Below, piece after piece: positions 1 through 11,016 of a stretch of DNA of 64,000 nt. Both the position numbers and the translations under genes were made by a program. Origin of the DNA: Piper betle (lineage: Eukaryota > Streptophyta > Magnoliopsida > Piperales > Piperaceae); assembly GCA_033002965.1 (NCBI GenBank), contig JAURVB010014610.1:62001-126000 (forward strand), given 5' to 3'. The stretch's first letter is position 1. Every line of letters begins with the position of its first letter. Below the pieces are notes generated by a model. It saw only the letters and a program-made list of their open reading frames with translations. It was not told the origin of the DNA and did no database searches.

Positions 1-1217
1 TAAACCCACAGGAATTGTAATGAACAAAACTAAAGAGTTCCAACGTCACAAATGTACTATAGATATTTAATAAGTTAAGATCAAGGTAATGCCGTGTCTA
101 TCACAATATACACCCTGTTTCAAGAAAGCTCCAAGACGTCGTCTCCTTCCCTTGTCATAAGTGTGAAGAAAATAATGTTGATACTATATTTTGATAATAT
201 ATCTCTTACCAATTGCTGTATCTACCTACTTTCTACTACAAATAATATCTACAATCTCACGCTAATTTATTTGTATTGTTCAAAATAATAAATTCTTTTC
301 TGCAAGAGAAATCAGACTGGATCTCTCATCACTCTTTATGTAAATCCATGAAACATCCTATCACAACAAAACACTCAGTATGAAATAACTTAGATAGATC
401 TGCCTTCCAACTTAGAACATTTTCCTTCAATGTAATGAGAGTAAGCCAATCCCAAATACAGGGAGAAACTAGTACTTATTCCAACCACTTATCCTATGTT
501 CATTTTTCTATCAATGCCATCCCATATCTCAGTTACTGATTCTTTGTACTTGAAATTACACTTGTTCCTTGAAGCCTAGCATAAAAAGGTTATAGTCCTG
601 CTAAGTTTATAGCTTTTCAATTATCAGTTTCTAGTCGTGCCATATCGCCCCCATTTAACCTGCTAGGGCTTCTAGTAAGTCCATATTTGTTTCTATTGTT
701 CAGTCTCTAAATATTAGACAAGTTATTTTGCAGATCAATAGTCACCATAACAAAAAATTCACTTACAGAATATGTTATATTATCTATCTGTTTCGTTTCC
801 AGACTAGACCATTATCCTCTACCCAGCGTATACTACAATCAGAAACAAATTATTATAAACAAACCACAAACTAGCTTAAATGACCAAAAGTGTGCTAATG
901 TGCATTCCATTCTAGTATCATAAAAACTTCCCAGTTTTTATCTCACTCTTAATCACTCAGACGAAAAGAGGAATATGATTCTAAAACAATAAGTATAACC
1001 TAATAGCATATAATAGCAGTAAGTATATTAACCAGCACAAGGAAGGGAAGAGCAACAATACACCATCATTAATAACCTGTGAAACCACTTCCTTTAAACA
1101 TCTCAACCACAGTAACAACATATCAGACATACAACAAGAAATCAATCGCAATAAACAAGACTAACAAGAACAAAAGAGGAAAAATATAAAGCATATGGGA
1201 AACAACAAGAACAAGTA
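1..1217. other. AT-rich flank, no gene seen
   Basis: AT-rich sequence downstream of the minus-strand glycosyltransferase-like gene. Only short ORFs without family resemblance are present. The part nearest 1217 probably contains that gene's 3' UTR, but I see no clear polyadenylation boundary. Confidence 0.5.
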
Positions 1218-2862
1218 TCAGCAGGTACCAATCCCATCTTTACAGTCCTTGGTCAAGTTGTAGAAGGTCTCCACTCTCGTCTTCGCTCTGTACAACACCT
1301 CCGTATCCACCTCCACCCTCATGTACCCATCGAAGCTCACCTGCTTGCCGCCGCTCAACGCCATGGTCTCGTTGTACCACTCGCTCCTATTCCCCAAAGC
1401 TCCTGGAAATCGTCCAACAGGTACACCTTGTACTGCGACCGCAATTTGTCAAAATAGTTATAGAAAGGCTCGTTCGTGGCAATATACAGCTTCCGCCATG
1501 GATGCACGAGCTGGGTGAGCTTGCCAAGGATCGCCGCCGGCGAAGTGTCGCCGTCGAGGTTGGGCCACTGCTCCTTATTCGCCGCCTTCTCGCCGCGGAC
1601 GACATGGACGGCGTCGAAGTCCCAGTCCAGCTGGCCGCTGATCTCCGACACGATGTTCATCAACCTCTTCGACTTCCAGATTGCCTGCCATGGCCGGCTC
1701 ACGTGCTTCGCCGCCGCGCCCTCACACACCCTGTACCAGTAATTCTCCGGCTCCGGCGATTCGAACTGCCGCCAAAGAATGGTGCTTTTGTCCTTCTTGA
1801 GCTGCATTGGGGTGATCTTGTAGCTGGCCACCTTCCGAACACTCACCTGGTTCTTCTTCTTCGCCGCCGTCGCCGTCTTCTTCTTCGCGGCCTGCTCTGA
1901 GATCTTCCATTCGTGGAGGAACTGGGTCTCCTCCACCACCGATGCGGCGTCTTTGAGGTGCTCGAAGTCGAAGTAGAACCGAAAGTCCTTGCCTTCCTCA
2001 TCCTTGTTGCTGGGGAGTGTAGCTGGCCGATAAGCAGAGATTGAGATCTACGACGAAGGTGCGGTTGAGGTACTGCGCCTCCCCCAATCCGCAGAGGAAG
2101 CTCCAGAGGTACTGGTTCATCGATTTGCAGTGGTCCCCGCCGCGGGAGTAGTACAGGTACCTCCCTTTCGGAAGGTCGATTCGGACTCAATGATCGGAAT
2201 CGTGTCGTTGATCGCCTCGTCCCCCGGCGAGGTGGATGGGGTGATGGTGGTGGTGGTAGGGCGGATGGGGCGGCGGGCGTTCTTGCCGGAGTGCCAGCGG
2301 CCAGCGTCGACGACGGCGAGGGAGCAGTCTTCGGCGAGGACGAGGGAGAAGCGGCGAAAGTCGCGGTAGCGGCGCCAAGACTTCTCCTTTTTGTTGCGGA
2401 AGCGCCAGGCGACGTCGCACTCGTTGGGGCGACCGCCGGGGACCGGCGTCTGGTAGTCAAGGAAGACGATCGACTTGAAGATCCGCTGGTTGAACGCCCG
2501 CACTGCCGCCAGCACCCTCGGATCCGCCGCGCAGTCGATGGGCCGCGCCTCCAGGTCGTCGGTGCAGTTTGTCCCGGCGAACAGGGCGAGCTCCGGCAAC
2601 GGCGCCGCCAGGGGAGGGGAGGGGAGGGTACGAGGTCCTCGCCGGTGTTGAGGAGGGAGTCGTCGGTGCGGAAGGTGGAGTTGCGGACGGAGGTGAGGAC
2701 CTTCGTGAGGGCGACGGAGGACTCGAGCCAGGGGTCGGGGGGCTGGTAGGTGACGGCGATGACGGTGAAGACGAGCACGGAGAAGACGAAGAGGGAGAAG
2801 CAGAGGTTGGATATGAGCTTGATGACACTCTGCCCGAGCGGCTCCGCCGCCGGGCCGCTCAT
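1218..2862 (-). CDS. O-fucosyltransferase-like plant type II membrane protein, frameshifted
   Basis: Intronless GC-rich gene. The ATG at 2862 opens a short cytosolic tail and a hydrophobic anchor (about residues 15-38) followed by YQPPDPW, a Golgi-type signal-anchor layout. Downstream blocks appear in successive frames: YLYYSRGGDHCKSMNQYLW, KDEEGKDFRFYFDFEHL, FDAVHVVRGEKA, LYIATNEPFYNYFDKL and a C-terminus ending DCKDGIGTC before the stop at 1218-1220. These blocks match a plant family I associate with GDP-fucose O-fucosyltransferase-like proteins of about 550 aa; the enzyme activity is inferred and substrates are unknown. The frame breaks near 2611-2628 (CCCCT repeat), 2163-2170, 2012-2015 (one C too many) and 1392-1395 (one G too few). 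Each is explained by a small indel in a simple tract, and no substitution-type stop is seen. It may be an intact gene with sequence errors or a very young pseudogene. Confidence 0.7.
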
Positions 2863-3745
2863 CCTCAGGTTCACCGGCGAGATCTGGTAGTCCGCGGCGG
2901 TGGGGAGCGGAGCGTAGCGGAGGTTGGTCGGGGAAGAGGAAGAAGAAGGTGCTGCGGTTGGAATGGGGCTTGGAGTTGGAGGTTATTACGGTTTTTGCCA
3001 CTATGTCGTGGGGCATAAGATGTGGTAGTGGTGACGGCATACCGCGCGATCTCATCTCTCCTGCTTTAAAACCTCGAGATTAATTTAAATATTATAATTA
3101 AATATTTAAATATTTATAATTAAAAAATATTGTATCAAAAATATTACAACAAGTTTGACATAATACTTGCCGGAACAAATCCCCATTTTCAACCTGTCAC
3201 AGCATCAAAACTCGTGAATCATGCTATGTACTTTGTTAGCCAAGATTGGTGATTGAATACAACTTGATAAATTAGGAAGATGGTCAGTTATGAACATCCA
3301 TGAAGGGAGAACTTGTCTTTCAAACTTTGAAGAAAGCTTTATTAAGTTCCTATTTCGTTTCAACTCCACTGAAAATTGGTTATCTTGTTGTTTGTGCTTC
3401 ATGTGATTTATTACAAACAGTAGGCTTTATTTTGTTTTAACCAGATTTCATGACTCTTCTACAGGCTTCAAAACAAAGCATGCTAATCTCTCCACTTTCT
3501 AAGTTGACAATTCATCTGTAAATACAAATAATTACAATCTATAAAAATTTGCAACAAAAAATCAATTGATCAAGAAGAAAAAAGTATTTCACTTTACAAG
3601 GGCTTGATCTGATGAAGCTACAAAAATGTTGTCAGCGTAGTAGCGTCCGTCAGAACTACAAAAATGAATCAATGAAATGAAAGTGCCTTTCTCAGAAAAA
3701 GAAGAAAAAAAGCAAAAGAAATGAATGAAGTGACCTCTCTACAAT
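2863..3745. other. Intergenic: promoter of one gene, 3' region of the next
   Basis: The first 200 bases upstream of the ATG at 2862 are GC-rich on the gene side and probably hold the 5' UTR. Beyond 3070 the sequence turns AT-rich and leads into the likely 3' UTR of the minus-strand IQM gene. A 65-codon minus-strand ORF at 3205-3402 starts with ATG but resembles nothing I know and is probably chance. Confidence 0.45.
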
Positions 3746-6129
3746 CTAACACTGGATACTGTAACTACTATGAAAGCGGTTGCTACTTTCACATGAAAGA
3801 GACAAGGAACTTGGGCCGTTTAAGCATCTAGGTGATGAATAAACCACTGAGCTTTCACTTCCAGATGAATATCCAAGTAATGAGTTTTGTGAGGAACAAC
3901 ATGGAATTCTTGATTGCCCAGAGCTGTTTGGAGATAAGTTCATTTTCTCTAAGACATGGGATTGAAGCTCAACTGGATAGTCCCTCATGCAACCAATGCG
4001 AGGTCCAGCACCTGTAGTCCATTTGGAAGAGAGCTGTTTCCCCAACTGATAAGATTTCAATCCTTTCTTTGACATGATCCTACGAAGTATAGATTCCTCC
4101 GGCACTACATTTTGATCTTGTTCTTGATCCTCCTCAAACAAAGTCCACTTAGGCGACATGTACCCTTTAGAGCGAGTTGCTCTTTCTGCCAATTTATCGA
4201 TACCCGGTGAAGCTGCCATAGGAGATATGCAAGGACTTGGTTGATCTTGTACTTCATATTCATTCTTCAACCTTTCTAGGAAGGGTGAATTATCTGGTAT
4301 TGATATGTTAAAATTTCTCCTACGGATACTGGATTGTTTCAGCATTTGCTCTGGTATAGTAGTAAACTCATTCTCTTCAAACTTTGTAGCTTTTCCAACC
4401 AAATCTGATTCCGAAGAATCACGTCTGAGACCACCCTTACAGCTACTTTGCTTGATTAGTACTGCTTCTTCCTCATCGATAGGAGAATTCTGGACATTTG
4501 AAAATGAGTTAGTGGCTTTTCCTAATTGTAAAAAACAATATGCATGAAACAAGTAAATATGGAGACCTTGACATCCGTTAAATCCACGTTGTTCTCCTCC
4601 AAAAAATGGATCAATTCTTGAAAGTTTTCTTCTGTAGGTTTATAGTGTCCACTGTGTGGCCAGATAGCCTGTTCAAATAGATTCTCATTAGAATGATTAA
4701 AGAGTTTCGTTTGAAGATAAGCATTTTACAGTATCAGTTGATCAATTACCTGTAAGATCCCATGAGTCACTTCTAATCTTCCAGCAGCTGATGTAGCTCC
4801 TCCAGCCAAAAAACTTGAATGCTGGAATGTACCTTTCTTTTTCTGCAGGTCGATACTTCTATTAGATAAGTTCTTAAAGTTGATCAAGTGAAATTCAAAA
4901 ATCACATTTAAAGACAAAAATATACCTGACCCACATATAACTTCCTGATTGTACTAAGAACAAAGATCCATTTCGGTTCTTTTTTAGCTGCCTCGGAAGT
5001 ATCAACAAATTGCCGAGACTGCTTGTAGAGAAACTTTCCATCTTCAACAATCACTTCATATGCTTCCCTTTCTTTCTGCAACGTTAAAAATGCATCCAGA
5101 AATTTTGGTCAGTCCAAAACCCATAATGTACAGTGGATTCAAGCCAAAACAAGACTGAAAATTGGTATAAGCTACTTACAGGGCCTAAATATTTGATGCA
5201 CTGTTGTAGAAGCTTTGATCTTGGACAGTCATGAAGATCACAATCCCTCCCTTCTCCAACATCCAACCTGGCATTTTGTAAAGTAAGTTAATCAAGATCT
5301 CAAATCAACCTCTTTTAACCTTTAACTTAAACTTCATGAGGTATCTTACCAGTAGAAAAAGGGTTGCCGACTGTCACAGCCAAGCCAGCAATCATAATAA
5401 AAATTGAGATTGTGCCCATATCGATGCCGTGGATCAATCTGTAAATATCGGAACAAAAAAATCAACTTCCAAATAATGCAGTACAAAAAGCTGTAACGGT
5501 GAAGGATGACTTTTAACAACTTACAGCTTCAAGCCAATGCTGCAAAGCAAGTTTCCTAGCGTTCTTATCTTTTGATAGGCCCTTCCCAACCTGCAAATGT
5601 AAAATAATTCATTTATATTATGAAATATAAAAGATGGGTTTTGACATTGGTTTGCAGTGACAAGGAAGAACTGGTGTATCTGATATTTACCTTAGCAGCT
5701 CTAGTTCTTGCTCTTGACCAGCGAGAAATTGCTGTCTCTTGTTTGCTAATGTCAAAAAATGATATGGAACTCCGTTTGAGCATAGCAAAATCTAACAACT
5801 TCCACCTGCAACAAATATAATTTCACTAGATTAGAACTCGGAACATATTAATATAAAAAACTCTACATCTAAATGCATGCCTGTGAGAAACATAAGAAAT
5901 CTCACCATCGTTGTTCTACAAGAACAGCACAATCCGCAAGCTTTCTTCTCGTTCTGAAGCTCTTGTACACTTTCTGCAGCTGCAAAGCAGCTTCACATTT
6001 GGGGCTGCCAGGGCCAACCTCCTCAAATGGAACCCTTTCCACTGGGTAACTCAAACACCTTGAGGTAGGAGATGTGGCTTCACGACACACTTTCGAGTCC
6101 TCTATCATATTGCTTGATCCAAAAGACAT
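3746..6129 (-). CDS. IQ-motif calmodulin-binding protein, IQM family
   Basis: Nine coding exons on the minus strand, all with GT-AG introns: 5906-6129, 5691-5805, 5525-5590, 5350-5438, 5180-5267, 4926-5075, 4750-4842, 4567-4668 and 3746-4489. They splice to an unbroken frame of 556 aa. The ATG at 6127-6129 is the first in frame. An IQ motif lies at about residues 48-64 ([12 protein letters not shown]), followed by the family's conserved core: [59 protein letters not shown] and a region ending in [13 protein letters not shown] and [14 protein letters not shown]. The last exon is a long, low-conservation serine-rich tail typical of the family. IQM proteins bind calmodulin without calcium and act in stress and hormone signalling. 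Which IQM paralogue this is cannot be settled by eye. Confidence 0.9.
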
Positions 6130-6657
6130 GATGAGGGGGTTCTTTGCTTCTTGGCCATTAAAATCTGCAAACCGCTTGCTATGTAATGCCTTCCTTTTTC
6201 CAGCAGATGAAACTCACAAGCAGTGCTCCCAAGTTCTCATCAAAATGTTCATGTATATAGCTCACAACCCTGGTCAAGACAAATAAAGAACCATAAACAA
6301 CAATCGAAAAACATAAAACAGTACAAATTTAGCTCAAAACAGCTTCACTTTGAGAACTGATCAGACTAAGATCAATTGATCACAAAAAAATAAAGACGCA
6401 ACTCAAAAAGACCAATAATCAGTATGATTCTTTGCAAACAGAAGTAGCTCTTTGAAAGCATAAGATTTGCAAAGAAGGAGACATCAGACACTTTCTCCCC
6501 CTCACAATCAGAAGTGCAAAACCATGACAAATGATCTCAACAGAAACATAGCCCCACAAGCTCCAAAACGTAGAAAACATAGAAAAACAAACCAGACCCA
6601 CAACTCTACCATTAAAATAGATCACTATAGCTCTCTCACCGATCCTGCTACAACAGC
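6130..6657. other. Upstream region of the IQM gene
   Basis: Sequence 5' of the IQM start codon, moderately AT-rich. It probably contains 5' UTR and perhaps a leader intron, but no certain splice pair or TATA box is visible. Confidence 0.4.
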
Positions 6658-6780
6658 GACAAGCAAAGAATGGATAGTTCTTGGGTGAAGAACAGAGTGA
6701 CAAGCAAAGAATGGATAGTTCTTGGGTGAAGAACAGAGTGACAAGCAAAGAATGGATAGTTCTTGGGTGAAGAACAGAGT
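6658..6780. repeat. 41-bp tandem repeat, three copies
   Basis: Three head-to-tail copies with period 41 begin at 6658, 6699 and 6740. Each starts gacaagcaaagaatggatag and ends gaacagagt. By eye the copies are identical, implying recent expansion. They lie about 530-650 bp upstream of the IQM start codon, in its 5' UTR or promoter. Confidence 0.9.
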
Positions 6781-9700
6781 GCTCTGCTTTAGCCGTTAAC
6801 GGGTATTTGTTGGATTGTGCCAACAAAGAGACGCTGTCTTTGAACGCAGGCCTTTGGATTGGAATTTATAGGTAGAGGAGGAGTTTGTCAATGGGTATGG
6901 GGAGGCCTCGTGTCATTAGGGAAAGAGTCGTACCTTCCAAGTTTTCTGTTCGTGAATTGCACAGTAACGCACATCATTGTCTTGTCAACCAGCTCTCATG
7001 GTGACCTTTCTTCCATGTGGAATTATGAACATATTGCTAGTTCAAAGACATTAGTCTATTCCTCAAAAGTGTCCAATTTTCCTAAAAAAAACAAAAGTGT
7101 CCCACTTTGAGAACCTTTTTTTCCATTGCAAGGTTTTGGGCAAAAATCCAATCATGGGGAAGGAAGCTGTGTTTTTTTTCTTTTTCGCAGACATGAATTA
7201 CTGATGGTTAACTGCACCGTTACTGGTCGGTGTGAACTGTGGATATGACCTTCTGATTTATTATTATATTATCTTACAGTCAAAAATGATATTAGTGTAG
7301 AAAAAGTACTATACATCAAACTATTGAGGCAAAGCAATGAGTCAATACTCCTTGTTAGACAAGGCTTCATGCTATGAAATTTTCATTTTATATATCTCTA
7401 TAATGGCTCAAACTCCTTTATTTATCTTGTTTAATGTGATGATCATACCTCTATTTAACGACAAAAAATATAAATAAATATAACAATTCATGAAAGAAAA
7501 TATCAATAATAGATGGTCAAAGGTGCCCGAGTGCTTAAATCCAATCATAATGCGCCGCTTAAGGCTATAATCAAGTTTCATATGTAATACTATAATCGAT
7601 TAATTTAGACTTTCACGTTGGCCAAAAAGTTAATTTAGACTTTAAATTTAATCTCAATTGCAATCTAGTTTGTTACTTAATAATGAAAATCATTGAATCT
7701 CACACTTAAGGCTCCAGTAATCGATCCCAATTGCTTCAAAACGGCTTCCAGAGATCAACCATGTACATTGTCCACCCCTTACTTCCCAACAGTAACAGAA
7801 ATAGATCGAGAGCCCAGAAATTCATAGATGAAACTCCCCTCATGGGATTATACATCACATATATAAATATATAGAAACTCACATCCTTCATGCCTGAAAT
7901 GATACCTCCAAACCATATAGGATTACATATATGATTACAGAACAAATGAACCTCCAAACCTAATCCGGGCTATCACCGAATATATAGCTGAAATTTCATC
8001 CCTACTTGTTCATTGACATTCTTTTTTTAAGGCAAACCAATGTTCCAAGAAAGGAGGCTAAGTACAGAGCCCAAGCAATTACATAAACAACTCTTAAAAC
8101 ACACCGAAAGCAACACACGTCGTTGATATTATATTCCTCATTGCAAATAGTAACATATTTGTGAAAACATCAGGGCGTTTTCAACCACCATGTTGAAGTT
8201 TATTGATTATTTTCGTCGACAAGTAGGTGTCTTTGTATCAGATATGTACAAAGAGACTTTGACAGGCTTGTCTGCAATTAAACAAACGGAAAGCTGTAGA
8301 TGGAAGCTTGGGGAGGAATCTTGAGGAGCAGCAATGTTGGTTATTCAATAATCCCAACAAACACAGTGTTTTGGTTGAGACATTCGGTCAAGGCAACCGT
8401 GTTGATGAGTTGCATGACTTTATCCACACAATATATAGGTTGAAGCTTAGGCTCCAAGCTTGTTTGATCCTTGGACTGCACTCAACTGCTGGTGACATCA
8501 GTTATTTCGTTCTCATGTCCTTCTCGGCATCACTGGTTAGGCTTCCCCGTTCTAGACTTCGTGGTAAGAGATGATCCAAATAGAAGGGATAGAATGAACT
8601 TCCAATTACCCAATCACCTTAATAACAATTGACCAAGAGTCGTCGTCTTCCTCTTCTTCTTCTTCCACCTGATATTAAAAAAAGATAGAAATAGGCATGC
8701 TGTCTAAATTATAATTTATGTAATTATTCGGATAGATAAAAAATAAATACGAGAAATAATAAATAATATCCAAAATTAATAAAGTTGACCAATTTTCACT
8801 GTGAATCCCTAAAAAATGTCATGTATATACCCTCTCTAGCTACCTTAAAAATGGTTGCAAACCTCATTATTTCTTCCTCACCGTTAGTACGAGTAGTAAG
8901 CTGACCAATATAATTATAAGGTCTAATTAATTTCAAGTACGTCACTCACTCATTAAATGTCATCGCGACAATTTTGTTATTTTAAAAATAAATGGGCCAT
9001 CTTATTTGTGATTCCCCGGTTACGCATTGGATCATACAACCAAAGACCTACAATGGATTATTTTTCTTAGTACAATGTGTATGTCAATTCCTATATAATA
9101 GAAACAAAAGCCCTAATTGAAGTATGATACATTCATGAGACTTGATTATAACTCGAATAATTTTGACGTAAAATTTAGCTCTAACTCAAAAGAAGTAAGT
9201 TTGGTGTGTGTCACTCAAACTAAGAGCTCAATATTTAGAAAATTATCTTTTAGATGCATATATTAGTTAATAGATTACTTTAATAAGATAAAATTTAAAC
9301 AATAAAAAACAAGACTTGCTGGCAAATTTTATATAATGAATGATTACTTAAATTTATGTTGGTCGTAATTTTATGACTTCATATTTTAGTATTATTACAC
9401 CTTATAATAAATTTCTCTAGATTATACACAAAAGGGAGTAGTAGTGTAGGTAAGTTTATAGATCATTGAAACTTAAATTGGCTTAAGATAAACTCAAACT
9501 CGATTCACCTGATCATGTATCAATAGTCTCGACTCAAATTCAAATACGAGCAAACCAAGCTCAACGAGCTTACCAAATGAGACACAGTTCAATCGACTTA
9601 TTCAATTAACAGTCCTAAATACTATTATTTACTTACATTAATCATTTGTAGTGTTTCACAAGATTGCGGATCGGCTCTACATCTAACATGTACAAAAACT

Positions 9701-10730
9701 CATTAGTGGCCAACTTCTGCCTACCAGAAGTCAAAAAAAAAAAATTGTCCAAGAGAGAGACAAAAACACAGCCTAGTAATTAGTTTCTGCAGATCCAAGA
9801 ATCAAGGATAGCAATTGAATGAGATAATGAAGTCTGAAAACTGATCAGAAGTATTTTTTAACATTAGTCAGCGCCATTAGCTGGCTACTGTATAGTTACA
9901 CTCTTACCATACAATTCATTTTTCTCACTTCAATTCACCTTCCATATAATTGTTTACATTGAATCATATCTACTTTGGATAGCACAAAATGCTTCCTTTA
10001 TCTACGTCGACTATTATTAGTCCCTTATAATATTTCCTCGTGTTAATCTACCAAAATGTTTTGTACCTAAAATTTTTGGTTGATATTGACAAAGTGCAAC
10101 AAGGTCAGAACCATTCATACAAACGCGTAGTTCTGATTCAGAGTTTGTGATTGAACGAGAGTCGGCCAACCCATAAAGGCCAAAGAGGAAATAAACTGAT
10201 AATTGAAAAGGATGGCCGGAAAGTGCAGAGGTTTGTGGGCATTGGGCCCTTCTCTTCTCCACCGTCGCTACTCACTAGCTATATAATTATATCTAGCAGA
10301 TGAGAAGTAAAAGGTTTAGTGATGATAATCATGAGATCAACGTTGATCGAGGGGAAAAGGTGGCATTTGAGAAGAAAACATGTGTTGAAATGTGGGAAGT
10401 AGATGATAAGAGTCACTATATGGGAGAAGTAACAGACATATATAGCTGTTCTTGTTGGGAGAGAGGGAGGAGGAGAAACCGTGGGGATGAACAGTCATGC
10501 CCAAGTGACTTCGGGGATCCCCATGCACGGTCACGGTACTCGTCGGTACGGTTCACTCCTCTTAGCTTTCAACTCCCTCGTGGATGTTTTTTTATTTTGT
10601 TGAAGGTCATGGATGTTTAAAAATAAAAACCTAACATGTATTACATTACATGGTTTGAAAAGAAATTGTATTATAATGCTGAGAAATTGTCTGATATGTT
10701 TTCCGTCCTCACTAGGACTTATTATATATA
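6781..10730. other. Gene-poor AT-rich intergenic region
   Basis: No coding exon set is recognised. ORFs at 8308-8574, 10017-10262 and 10300-10620 have no recognised domains and no convincing splice context. Around 9120-9610 there are scattered gagctc/ctcgactcaaa-like motifs of the type found at the ends of old terminal-inverted-repeat elements, too decayed to delimit. Confidence 0.4.
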
Positions 10731-11016
10731 TTGGGTTTATCATAAATAATGTTAGAAAGTGATTGTTGACTTGTATATAGACTAATAAGAAAGCCTTATT
10801 CTTTAAACTAGTATTTAGATTAAGAGGTTTCATCTCCATTTAGAAAACTTTATTATAATATATGAATTTAGCATGTGGTGAAGGGGAGATGATTAATATG
10901 ATGTGATGTGGAGAATTGTTGGGTTTATCTCACATCATGTTTGGAGGTGACTGATGATTTGTATATAGGTTAATAAGAAAATCTTATTCCTTAAACAAAC
11001 TTTTGAATTAAGACAG
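10731..11016. repeat. Direct repeat, about 95 bp units 188 bp apart
   Basis: Two related segments start ttgggtttat at 10731 and 10919 and both continue through gacttgtatatag/gatttgtatatag, aataagaaa and cttattctttaaac/cttattccttaaac. Identity is roughly 75 percent by eye. They look like pieces of an old LTR or tandem duplication. No coding content. Confidence 0.6.

Noticed and set aside
1476..3018. Several long ORFs on both strands across the GC-rich gene (for example 2569-3018 plus, 2457-2828 minus)
   Set aside because: They are low-complexity shadows of the glycosyltransferase-like frame; only the minus-strand blocks listed show family motifs.
7518..7560. ggtgcccgagtgcttaaa resembling the D-arm of a tRNA-Ser or tRNA-Leu
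   Set aside because: No acceptor stem, anticodon arm or T arm (ggttcgaatcc) follows in the right place.
10300..10620. 106-codon ORF starting with ATG
   Set aside because: No recognisable domain, no splice partners, and a composition like random sequence.
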